NCBI GenBank assembly: GCA_017552165.1
Contig: JAFZCF010000202.1
Coordinates: 1 to 13,761, forward strand
Direction: 5' to 3'
Length of the DNA stretch: 13,761 bases
Origin: Clostridia bacterium
GTDB taxonomy: Bacteria; Bacillota_A; Clostridia; Oscillospirales; CAG-272
Within the stretch, counting starts at the first letter, position 1; each line of letters begins with the position of its first letter. Position numbers and translations under genes: made by a program. Under the pieces are notes generated by a model, which was not told where the DNA came from, made no database searches, and was given only the letters and a program-made list of their open reading frames with translations. Positions 1-7,229 of this stretch are shown here, piece by piece.

Positions 1-1768
1 CGACGGCCAGGAGCTCGTCGTCCGCCGCCGCGGCGACGCCGCGCAGACCTCCGAAGCGCGAGAGCAGTTTTTTCGCCTTTGCCGGCCCTATTCCGCGGAC
101 CTCCTCGAGGACCGAGCGCCGCAGCGTTTTGCGCTTGGCACCGCTCATGCGCGAGACCGTGTACCGGTGGACCTCCTCCTGTATGCCGTAAATGAGCAGG
201 AACACCGGCTGTTCGTGGGCTATCGAGATATAGTTTTCGTCGTCGGTGAGCTCCCGCGTCTTGTGGAACTCGTCCTTGACCATGCCAAAGACGGGGATGT
301 TCACCCCGAGCTCGGACAAAAGTCCGCGTATCACCGATACGTGTCCCGTCCCTCCGTCGAGGAGGATCAGATCGGGATACTCGTCCTCCTTGTGCGCCAG
401 CCGGCGGGAGATCGCCTCCCTCATCGAGGAATAGTCGTCCTGCCCCTCCGTGAGGCGCATTTTGTAAGTCCGGTAGCCGCTTTTGTCCGGCTTTCCGTTC
501 CTGTAAAGGACCTTGCCGGCCGTGATGTTCTCGTTTCCGAGATTCGAGATATCGTACGCCTCGATGGTCTCGGGCACGACCTCGAGGCCGAGCAGGGCGG
601 CGAGCCGCACGAGCGTCGATTCGTTTTTCTCGAACGACGCGTTTTTCTTTTTGAGATATTCCTCGGCGTTGGATTTCACAACGCCGCAGAGCGAGCGCAG
701 CCCGCCCTTTTCGGGTATCCTGACCTTCACCGTCCGGCCGGCCTTTTCCGTCAGCAGGTCGGAGAGGGTCTTTTTCGCGTCGGCGTCGAGCGGGAAATCC
801 GTGACGAACTCCGGCGGGATATATTCCCGGACGGTGTATAGCCCGTATATGAACGAGATCAGCGCGTCCTGATCCATTATCCTGTCGGCTCCGAAGGCGA
901 AGCACTCCGAGTCTGTGACCGCGCCGTTCCTGACGTAGAATATGCAGACGCAGCTGCCCTTTTCCTCGCAGTACACCGAGAGGACGTCCCTCTCGTCGTC
1001 GGGTGCGCCCACGACGCGCTGTTTGTCCCACAGACGGTCGAGCGCCGCGAGCCGGTCGCGATAGACCGCCGCGTTCTCGAACATGAGATTCTCCGCCGCC
1101 GTCTCCATCGCCTCGGTGAGCTCGCGCCGCACACCCGAAAACGAGCCGCACAGGAAGGCCGAAACCTCCCTGAACCGCGCGCGGTATTCCTCGGCGCTCA
1201 CGCATCCGGTGCAAAGCCCGCAGCACTTTTTGAGCTCGTAGTTGAGGCACGGCCGCGTGCCTATGTCTTTTGGGAAGCTCCTGCGGCAGTCGGGTATGCC
1301 GAAGGCGCCGCGGACGGTGTTGAGTATGCCGTACGCCACGCCGGTCCCCGAATACGGGCCAAAATACTTCGCCCCGTCGTCAGACCTCTTGCGCACGACG
1401 GATATGCGGGGATATTCGTCCCTCACCGTCAGTTTTATATACGGATAGCTTTTTGCGTCCTTGAGCTTTATATTGAACTTCGGAGAATGGAGCTTTATCA
1501 GCCGGTTTTCGAGCGCCAGCGCCTCCATCTCCGTACCCGTCAGCATATAGTCGAAATCGGCGATGTTCTGAACGAGGCGGAAGGTCTTGACGCTGTGATG
1601 CGCTATGTCGGTGAAATACGAGCTGACTCTGTTTTTCAGCGCCGAGGACTTGCCGACGTAGATTATCCTCCCGCCGGAGTCCTTCATGAGATACACCCCG
1701 GGCGAAAGAGGCAGCGACGCCGCCTTCTCTCTCAGATATGATATTCTTTCGTCGTCCGTCGGGGCCAT
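1..1768 (-). CDS. uvrC: UvrABC system protein C, excinuclease subunit (3' end cut by window edge)
   Basis: UvrC makes both incisions around a lesion handed over by UvrA/UvrB in nucleotide excision repair. About 589 residues are present of a usual ~600-620, so only the extreme C-terminus is missing. Domains in order: N-terminal GIY-YIG nuclease (PGVYLMKD at 23-30, YVGK at 37-40, Arg47 in LKNRV, EMEALALENRLIK); a Cys cluster at C161, C174, C182 and C186 whose 8 and 4 residue spacings match the iron-sulfur ligands known in E. coli UvrC, with extra Cys at 183 and 189; a UVR/UvrB-binding helix near 219-246 (FENAAVYRDRL); the RNase H-like nuclease with D406 (IEAYDISNLG) and D471 (LILLDGG); and the first helix-hairpin-helix (VRGIGPAKAKKLL). 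The ATG at 1768 has AAGGAG six bases upstream. Family assignment is very secure; the gene is monocistronic as far as visible. Confidence 0.97.
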   Translation of the reverse strand, partial: MAPTDDERISYLREKAASLPLSPGVYLMKDSGGRIIYVGKSSALKNRVSSYFTDIAHHSVKTFRLVQNIADFDYMLTGTEMEALALENRLIKLHSPKFNIKLKDAKSYPYIKLTVRDEYPRISVVRKRSDDGAKYFGPYSGTGVAYGILNTVRGAFGIPDCRRSFPKDIGTRPCLNYELKKCCGLCTGCVSAEEYRARFREVSAFLCGSFSGVRRELTEAMETAAENLMFENAAVYRDRLAALDRLWDKQRVVGAPDDERDVLSVYCEEKGSCVCIFYVRNGAVTDSECFAFGADRIMDQDALISFIYGLYTVREYIPPEFVTDFPLDADAKKTLSDLLTEKAGRTVKVRIPEKGGLRSLCGVVKSNAEEYLKKKNASFEKNESTLVRLAALLGLEVVPETIEAYDISNLGNENITAGKVLYRNGKPDKSGYRTYKMRLTEGQDDYSSMREAISRRLAHKEDEYPDLILLDGGTGHVSVIRGLLSELGVNIPVFGMVKDEFHKTRELTDDENYISIAHEQPVFLLIYGIQEEVHRYTVSRMSGAKRKTLRRSVLEEVRGIGPAKAKKLLSRFGGLRGVAAAADDELLAV

Positions 1769-1791
1769 GGCGTTCTCCTTATCGTACAAGT

Positions 1792-1820
1792 ATTTTACCC
1801 GATTTGGGGCGTTATGTCAA
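1792..1820 (-). promoter_or_regulatory. Housekeeping sigma promoter of uvrC
   Basis: On the minus strand a perfect -35 TTGACA (1815-1820) is followed after exactly 17 bp by -10 TAAAAT (1792-1797), leaving a short leader of roughly 15-20 nt before the uvrC ribosome binding site. This is the best consensus match in the window. The -10 is preceded by GG, as in two other promoters here. Confidence 0.85.
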
Positions 1821-1850
1821 GCGACGGGGGCAATTCGGCGTCCCGGGTCT

Positions 1851-1878
1851 TTTATTATCCCGCGTTTTGTGGTAAAAT
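1851..1878 (+). promoter_or_regulatory. Candidate promoter of the 1946-4263 two-gene unit
   Basis: The plus strand has -10 TAAAAT (1873-1878) within GGTAAAATAT, a context almost identical to the -10 boxes of uvrC and of the 13534 operon. The -35 is poor: TTTATT at 1851-1856 (16-bp spacer) matches only half the consensus, so an activator or a different start is possible. The ~60-nt leader downstream can form a small stem (GCCGG 1888-1892 with CCGGC 1898-1902). Confidence 0.45.
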
Positions 1879-1945
1879 ATAAGTCGGGCCGGCGCGTCCG
1901 GCACCGCACGCTTTTATAAGCAATATACCGAAAGGAACAAACGAG

Positions 1946-2887
1946 ATGAAAAAGATCCTGTCGGCGGCGCTTGTATGCGCCGTCATGCTGTCGTTCGCGT
2001 CCTGCGCCCTTATCGGAAAGGACTCGCCGGGCGGCCCCAAAACGCCGGGCGACAATACGAACGGCTCAACCTATCCCCGCGTGACGTATTACGACGGCAA
2101 GGCCGGATACGAGTGGGCGGCCGCCCTGCAGAACGCGCATCTTGCCTATACCTACGGAGAGGACCACAGCGACGGCAACGGCGCGGTCCCCCGCCCCTAC
2201 GAGTATCTGAACTGCGCGAACTATCACTATCACAGCGCCTATACCCTCGTCGGCTACGACGAGAGCAGAAAGGGCAATCTCGACGAGCCGGACGATCACG
2301 TCGCGATAGTTTTCGAAAACGGCAAGGCCGTCCTGTACGATTTTTACCGCAAACTTATAGTTGACGACTATCCGTACTGGGAGACCGACGAAGACCGCGC
2401 CTTCCTGCCGAAATGCCCGGCCTCCGCCGCTTTCAGCATATACGAGCACACGAAGGACTTTGAAAAAGGCACGATGACGAGGGATATCGTCAGCATATAC
2501 TGCGAGCGCTTCGAGATCACCGCGTCAACTGATCTCTGCGACGGCGCGAAGGGCTACGAGCTCAAAAAGAAATACGTCGTCAACGGTCTGGCCGACCACA
2601 CGTCGGAGTGCACGTCGTATCTCTTCACGTTCGATCCCGCGACCGGCATCGGCCTCAACGTCAAGTTCTACATCGACGAGGACCCGAAGATAAGATTCGA
2701 CACGGCCTCCGGCGAGGCGTACTACGAATACTCGAGCTCCCTCTCGTCCGAAGTCAACATGACGGAATACGAAATCGGCAAGGTCACGCCGGACGACGTC
2801 ACGAAAAAGATAAAGGACGTGATGAACGGCCACGAATCGGAATACGAGCATATAAGCTACAGTGAATACGGCGATATTTTCGCCTGA
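1946..2887 (+). CDS. Unrecognised lipoprotein (313 aa)
   Basis: I do not recognise this family. The N-terminus is a lipoprotein signal: MKK, a hydrophobic stretch, then SFASC with Cys20 as the likely lipidated residue, followed by a short Gly/Pro/Asn/Ser linker to about residue 45, so the protein should sit on the outer face of the membrane. The mature part (about 46-313) is soluble, acidic and rich in Tyr (for example PYEYLNCANYHYHSAYTL and HISYSEYGDIF), and looks like one globular domain of alternating strands without a visible catalytic motif or repeat. The ATG has GAAAGGAA about ten bases upstream. The next gene follows after 32 bp with a very similar signal-peptide start (MKKILSA), so the two are probably co-transcribed and may act together at the cell surface. 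Divergent from uvrC, with no sign of a functional link to it. Confidence 0.8.
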   Translation: MKKILSAALVCAVMLSFASCALIGKDSPGGPKTPGDNTNGSTYPRVTYYDGKAGYEWAAALQNAHLAYTYGEDHSDGNGAVPRPYEYLNCANYHYHSAYTLVGYDESRKGNLDEPDDHVAIVFENGKAVLYDFYRKLIVDDYPYWETDEDRAFLPKCPASAAFSIYEHTKDFEKGTMTRDIVSIYCERFEITASTDLCDGAKGYELKKKYVVNGLADHTSECTSYLFTFDPATGIGLNVKFYIDEDPKIRFDTASGEAYYEYSSSLSSEVNMTEYEIGKVTPDDVTKKIKDVMNGHESEYEHISYSEYGDIFA

Positions 2888-2919
2888 AACATATACGCGC
2901 AAAAGAAAGGAACCGAAAA

Positions 2920-4263
2920 ATGAAAAAAATCTTATCCGCAGTCCTCGTCTGCCTGCTCCTGCTGCCCTGCGCGGCGCTCTCCGCGTCGGCGGCGGACGAC
3001 GGCCTGCCGTTTGAGCTCGTCGCTCCCGGCAACGTGACCGCCGTGTGGCTCGAAGGCGGCGATTCCCCCACGACCACAAAACTGACGTACAGTCTGAGCA
3101 ACGACATGACGACGTTCTTCAAGAACAAGGAGAACGCGCATCTCGACGAAACCATCGATCAGTTCATGGAAAACATCGGCTGCACCGATATCTGGATGAA
3201 CGTTCAGGTCGACTGGGCCGTCGACGACGTCAAAGACGGCGTTTCCGGCTGGCACTACACGAAATACTGGGACGGAAACGCGTATTACGGTCTCGGTAAG
3301 GACAGCGAGGGCAACTCGCGCTGGAGCGAATGGGATATCGTTGACTGCGGGCTCAATAACGCGACGGAGACCGTTCAGGACATCTGGGTCACCCGCGGCG
3401 TCCCGAACGACGACCGCTGGAACGGCAATCCCGAGACGCACACCCCCGGCGTAAAGGATCAGCTGAGGCCCGAGCAGTACACCTACGATTATGAAAACGA
3501 AGACCTGCATATCGACTATACCAAGCACACCGTGTATTTCCGCGCGAGATTCGTGCTCGTCATAAGAAACGACGGCGAAGACGACAAATATTACTTCTCC
3601 GAATGGTCGAATATAACGAGCGTCGGCAAGAACGCCGAGAAGCTCGAGCCGCTGACCAAGGCCGACCTTGACGCCCCCGTGATCACCGGTCTCCGCATGA
3701 CCGACAAGGAGTTCAACGATAACCCGATAGTCGCGTTCACTCTGACCGTCCCCGACAAGCTCACCGAAAACGCGACGAAGGTCGAGGCCGACGGCGGCGG
3801 GATCGTTATCGAGGTCTGGGCCCGCGTAAAGGGCGACGCCGAGTTTATTCAGCTCCAGGGCGACTGGATCATAAAAGCCGGCGAGATGGAGTCCGCGCTG
3901 TTCAGTCTCGCAAATGAAGAGCGTCAGACCGTTCCGAAGGATTCCGTCATCGAGCTCCGCTGCCGCTACAAATACGATCACCCGAAATATTTTGACGGAG
4001 AAATCTACTCCGACTGGTCTAAGACCATATCATTCGGCACGGACGACATAAACTATCACACCGGCCCTGTCGGCAGCGGAACGGGCACTCCGGACAATCC
4101 GGAAGTGACTTCAAAGAAGGCCTGTCCGATATGTCATTTCTGCCCGCAGCCCCTCGGGATCTGCATATTCATCTGGCTGCTCATACTCCTCGTCCTCATT
4201 ATCGTAATCGTCATCATAATCGTCGCTTCAAAGAAGAAGAAAAAGGACGAAAAGAAGAACTGA
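2920..4263 (+). CDS. Secreted, membrane-anchored protein with two Ig/FN3-like domains and a juxtamembrane Cys motif (447 aa)
   Basis: Signal peptide at 1-24 (likely cleavage after ASA). The ectodomain appears to hold two beta-sandwich domains of the fibronectin-III/Ig kind, about 36-236 and 252-373. Each ends with the same pair of strands: YFRARF then YFSEWS (206-230), and ELRCRY then YSDWS (345-367); a further SRWSEW lies at 133-138. A Gly/Thr/Pro linker (about 382-398) leads to CPICHFCPQPLGIC (Cys 402, 405, 408, 414), one transmembrane helix (about 415-436) and a Lys-rich tail ending at 447. There is no LPXTG, so anchoring should be by the helix itself. FN3-like folding is inferred from pattern, not from a profile search. 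Ribosome binding site AAAGGAA. Probably co-transcribed with the lipoprotein gene upstream and ended by the terminator 11 bp downstream. Function unknown; a binding, adhesion or sensing role is plausible. Confidence 0.8.
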   Translation: MKKILSAVLVCLLLLPCAALSASAADDGLPFELVAPGNVTAVWLEGGDSPTTTKLTYSLSNDMTTFFKNKENAHLDETIDQFMENIGCTDIWMNVQVDWAVDDVKDGVSGWHYTKYWDGNAYYGLGKDSEGNSRWSEWDIVDCGLNNATETVQDIWVTRGVPNDDRWNGNPETHTPGVKDQLRPEQYTYDYENEDLHIDYTKHTVYFRARFVLVIRNDGEDDKYYFSEWSNITSVGKNAEKLEPLTKADLDAPVITGLRMTDKEFNDNPIVAFTLTVPDKLTENATKVEADGGGIVIEVWARVKGDAEFIQLQGDWIIKAGEMESALFSLANEERQTVPKDSVIELRCRYKYDHPKYFDGEIYSDWSKTISFGTDDINYHTGPVGSGTGTPDNPEVTSKKACPICHFCPQPLGICIFIWLLILLVLIIVIVIIIVASKKKKKDEKKN

Positions 4264-4273
4264 GTCTCATACA

Positions 4274-4310
4274 AACGGAAAATCCGCCCCCATGGGCGGA
4301 TTTTTCCGTT
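4274..4310. terminator. Bidirectional intrinsic terminator between convergent genes
   Basis: The core stem TCCGCCC (4283-4289) pairs with GGGCGGA (4294-4300) around a CCAT loop. It is flanked by an A-tract (4279-4282) and a T-tract (4301-4305), so it reads as a rho-independent terminator in both directions. The pairing extends outward (AACGG with CCGTT) to 4274-4310 with one bulged T. It lies 11 bp after the plus-strand stop at 4263 and 11 bp after the GH38 stop at 4322 on the other strand. Confidence 0.92.
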
Positions 4311-4321
4311 TATTTCTGCTG

Positions 4322-7114
4322 TTATTTGAATCTCACGACGAAGGTCGAGGTCTCGTATGCCTTGAGATCGACCGTCACGGTGTCGGAGGAGACAGCGGCC
4401 GGCGATACCGGCTTTTCGAGACTGTTCGTCACGAACGCCTCGCTGACCGGGCGCGCGAACCTGACCGATACCTTGCCGGAGACGCCAGCCGTCTCGGTGA
4501 GACGGACCGCGGCGCCTGTCCCGTCCTCGCTGTTCTTGAGGCACGACACCTCGGCGCTGCCCGAAATGACGGTCATCGAAACGCCCGAGAGCGGGAGCGA
4601 GCCGCCGTGCCTGGTGCCGGAAATGAACGGCAGAGGCCTGCAGAATACAGAGGAGTTTTTCCTGACCTCGTCCGGCTCGCCGGCGAAGACACCGATCCTG
4701 ACGTTGTGTATGCCGCGGTCGGGATAGAGGTCGGGCTCGTACGCGCTGCGCACTATCGTGACGGTCGCCGTGTCGCTGTCAAGCTGATAGCCGTACTTGG
4801 TGTCGCATATCAGCGAAACGACGTGTTTGCCCTCGCCGTCGACCGTGATGTGAGAGAGCGCCGGCACGTCGTGCGGAGCCGCCTTGCGGAGGAGCTCGCC
4901 GTACGGTATGTCGCAGTGGTAGGTGCCGGTCGTTCCGTAGGATACCGGCACGGCAAACGCGAGCTGCGGGACCATCTTCCCGTAGTCGAAGTCCTCGCTC
5001 CAGTCTATCCTCAGATTGAATTCGAGCACGCGGCTGTCGCGTTTCAGCATTACCGTGCAGTCGATTATCGAGCGGCCGAACGGCAGGGTGTACGAGAAAC
5101 GGTCGTAGAGCGCCGAGCGGCGGTAGTCCGTGAAGCGCGGGGAGTTGGCCTCGTTGAGGTCCACAGTCTTCATGAACGGGCCTATGCGCCAGGCCGTCAT
5201 GCCGTAGAGCGGGTTCTCTTCCCCGTATCTGAAGAAGCAGGAGGGCTTGTCGATGAGCTTTTCACCCGTCTCCTTGTCGATGAGGGACATAAGGCGGCAG
5301 GTCTTTTTGTCGAATACCGCGGTGATGAGATCGTTTTCGAGGATTATCGGGTCGTTCTGGATGACCGAATTGTACAGCCCGTCAAATCCGGAGAACGGCC
5401 AGGCGATGTGACCCTCGCCCTCCTCCATCTGTCTCAGCTTGACGGTCGTGTAGCCGAAGGCCGGGACCTTGACCGGGAACATTATCTTCGTGTAGTTGTG
5501 AGACCAGTATTCGCCCGAATCTATGACGGCGAAGGGTATGCCGTTTCCGTCCGCGTCCTCCATGAACGCCTTGCCGAAGTCGGCGGGATAGTCCCATACC
5601 GTCACCTCGGTCACCTCGGAGCGGTCAAAGCCCGACGGGTTGAAGAGGTGAAACGCGCGGAACGGACCGCATCCGCGCTCGGGGGACGGGAAGCGGCTGC
5701 TGCGCTCGGCATCCTGATAGAATCCGACGCCGCCGCCCTCTGCGTATGAATCCGCCTGCTCGACGAACGGGAGCGCCGACGTGTCTATCGCCTCGGCGAT
5801 GCGTCTCATCGACATGCTGCCGTAGGTGCCCGCGACGGCCATCGTCTCCTGATACCTTCCGAGGGCGAACTCTCTCGTCTCGACCTTGCCCGAGCCGGGG
5901 AGGATGTCGTGGAAGTGGTTGAAGAGGAGCATGCGCCAGGCGTTGTCGAGACGCTCGGGCTCACGCGGAGCGTCTGCGAGAATGGAGGCGGAGGCAGAGA
6001 GCGCCTCGGTCTCGTTCATCCTGACCTCCGAGAGGCGGTTCGCCATCTTTATACGGGTCTGGGTGGTATAGCACCCCGAGAAGACGAAATTGCGCTCGGT
6101 GTTTATCTCCGGAAATTCGGAGCGGCAGCGCTCGACCGCCCTGAAGAATTCGTGCATAGTGCCGAAACGGATGGTCGGGGTGAGCGGCCAGGACATATAT
6201 TCGGTGATCCTGCTGACGTCTCTCCTCGACGGGCCGCCGCCGTGGTCTCCCACGCCGTAGATGTAAAGGAATGTATCGAGCTTTTCTCTCTCGCAGTTTG
6301 CCGGGATGAGCTCGAACATGTGCGGCGAGACGTAGTTGTTGTACCACGTAAAATCGCAGTAGGTCAGGATGCTCTTTCCCGACGGGGAGACGTATTTATA
6401 GAGGTTCGGGCCGTTGTGCGCGCGGCAGTGGTACATGTACTTCACGCCGGCGTCGGAGAGTATCTCCGGCGCGTTGAGGTTGTGGCCGAAGGTGTCGGGC
6501 ACGAAATCGAGATCGAGGGAATCGGGGTCGATCTCAAGGAGCTTTGCGAGATATTTCTTCGCCTGGAGTATCTGTCTCGTCTGCGACTCGCCGTCCGGCA
6601 TGTTCTTGTCCGGCTCTACCCACTCGGCGGCGTTGACCTCCCAGCGTCCCTCGCGGATGCGCTCCTTTATCTCGGGGAGCATCTCGGGGCAGAACTTTTC
6701 GACGATCTCGTAGGTCGACGCCTGCGACTGCATAAACGTCATATCGGGATACTCGCGCATGATGTCGAGCACCGTGCGGAAGGTGTCGATCGTTATGGCG
6801 GCCGTCTCGTTGTAGCCCCATTTCCAGTTCATGTCGATGTGGGCGTGGGCCTGGAACAGCATGGTGAGGCTCTTTGCGACCGGGGCGAGATCCGAGAGAC
6901 TCTCCTCGACCTCCCTGACGGTCGACGACGTGATCACGCCGTCCCTGTCGAGCCGCGCGAGGAGGGTGTCGAGCGCCTGCTCGATCCTTTCGCGGTAGAT
7001 GCCTCCCCTTGCCTGGGAGATTGCGTTCAGATAGGAAAGCTCCGAAGCTATCCTCTCGCCCGTGCTCTGCGAGCGGCAGCGGTTGATCGCGTCAAATTTC
7101 TGATTGTAGTTCAT
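4322..7114 (-). CDS. Glycoside hydrolase family 38 alpha-mannosidase (930 aa)
   Basis: A retaining, metal-dependent alpha-mannosidase. The N-terminal catalytic domain shows the family signatures: HAHIDMNWKW (His90-Trp99; His92 and Asp94 fit the zinc ligands), EWVEPDKNMPDGES (164-177), VPDTFGHN with Asp207 as the expected nucleophile and metal ligand, and YGVGDHGGGPSRRD with His291 a likely further ligand. A helical segment and a long C-terminal beta-sandwich part follow, ending at TFVVRFK; total length is normal for bacterial GH38. No signal peptide, so cytoplasmic action on imported mannosides or N-glycan fragments is expected. The frame stays open 30 codons further upstream, but the chosen ATG has GGAGG five bases before it and the longer version would start above the promoter. 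The neighbouring sialic-acid-like genes suggest host glycan use; mannosylglycerate or plant mannosides remain possible substrates. Confidence 0.93.
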   Translation of the reverse strand: MNYNQKFDAINRCRSQSTGERIASELSYLNAISQARGGIYRERIEQALDTLLARLDRDGVITSSTVREVEESLSDLAPVAKSLTMLFQAHAHIDMNWKWGYNETAAITIDTFRTVLDIMREYPDMTFMQSQASTYEIVEKFCPEMLPEIKERIREGRWEVNAAEWVEPDKNMPDGESQTRQILQAKKYLAKLLEIDPDSLDLDFVPDTFGHNLNAPEILSDAGVKYMYHCRAHNGPNLYKYVSPSGKSILTYCDFTWYNNYVSPHMFELIPANCEREKLDTFLYIYGVGDHGGGPSRRDVSRITEYMSWPLTPTIRFGTMHEFFRAVERCRSEFPEINTERNFVFSGCYTTQTRIKMANRLSEVRMNETEALSASASILADAPREPERLDNAWRMLLFNHFHDILPGSGKVETREFALGRYQETMAVAGTYGSMSMRRIAEAIDTSALPFVEQADSYAEGGGVGFYQDAERSSRFPSPERGCGPFRAFHLFNPSGFDRSEVTEVTVWDYPADFGKAFMEDADGNGIPFAVIDSGEYWSHNYTKIMFPVKVPAFGYTTVKLRQMEEGEGHIAWPFSGFDGLYNSVIQNDPIILENDLITAVFDKKTCRLMSLIDKETGEKLIDKPSCFFRYGEENPLYGMTAWRIGPFMKTVDLNEANSPRFTDYRRSALYDRFSYTLPFGRSIIDCTVMLKRDSRVLEFNLRIDWSEDFDYGKMVPQLAFAVPVSYGTTGTYHCDIPYGELLRKAAPHDVPALSHITVDGEGKHVVSLICDTKYGYQLDSDTATVTIVRSAYEPDLYPDRGIHNVRIGVFAGEPDEVRKNSSVFCRPLPFISGTRHGGSLPLSGVSMTVISGSAEVSCLKNSEDGTGAAVRLTETAGVSGKVSVRFARPVSEAFVTNSLEKPVSPAAVSSDTVTVDLKAYETSTFVVRFK

Positions 7115-7119
7115 GATAA

Positions 7120-7124
7120 CCTCC
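7120..7124 (-). promoter_or_regulatory. Ribosome binding site fixing the GH38 start
   Basis: A strong GGAGG lies five bases before the ATG at 7114. The in-frame ATG 30 codons upstream (7204) lies beyond the -10 and -35 elements and has no such site, so 7114 is the real start. Confidence 0.85.
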
Positions 7125-7141
7125 GATCGGATTATGGTCTT

Positions 7142-7170
7142 ATTATACAGTAAAAGGCGGATGATTTCAA
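7142..7170 (-). promoter_or_regulatory. Housekeeping sigma promoter of the GH38 gene
   Basis: Minus strand -35 TTGAAA (7165-7170), 17-bp spacer, perfect -10 TATAAT (7142-7147), giving a leader of about 20 nt. The -35 and most of the spacer lie inside one arm of the inverted repeat at 7153-7201. GH38 can therefore be expressed separately from the operon upstream. Confidence 0.85.
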
Positions 7171-7201
7171 TACCGTAAAGGTTAAAAAATCGTCCGCCTT
7201 T
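7153..7201. repeat. 15-bp near-perfect inverted repeat overlapping the GH38 promoter (operator or terminator)
   Basis: AAAGGCGGATGATTT (7153-7167) and AAATCGTCCGCCTTT (7187-7201) are inverted copies with 14 of 15 positions matching, separated by 19 bp. For the operon ending at 7230 it could act as a terminator, since it lies 28 bp after that stop, but only a short T run follows it on the minus strand. On the plus strand it is followed by six T (7204-7209). Because one arm covers the GH38 -35 region, a repressor operator is an equal possibility. Confidence 0.7.
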
Positions 7202-7229
7202 CATTTTTTCTTTTACGCTCGCCGCGTTA

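Noticed and set aside
167..841. Plus-strand frame inside the first 1.7 kb
   Set aside because: Antisense to uvrC, whose catalytic and cysteine motifs are read on the minus strand.
2932..3981. Minus-strand frame of about 350 codons opposite the FN3-like protein
   Set aside because: No signal, motif or RBS, whereas the plus frame has a signal peptide, RBS, anchor and terminator.
4292..7153. Plus-strand open frames (4292-5749 and 5909-7153) opposite GH38
   Set aside because: Shadows of the mannosidase gene; the minus-strand frame has the family motifs, an RBS and a promoter.
7115..7204. Upstream in-frame start that would lengthen GH38 by 30 residues
   Set aside because: The extension lies over the promoter and inverted repeat and has no RBS; the ATG at 7114 follows GGAGG.
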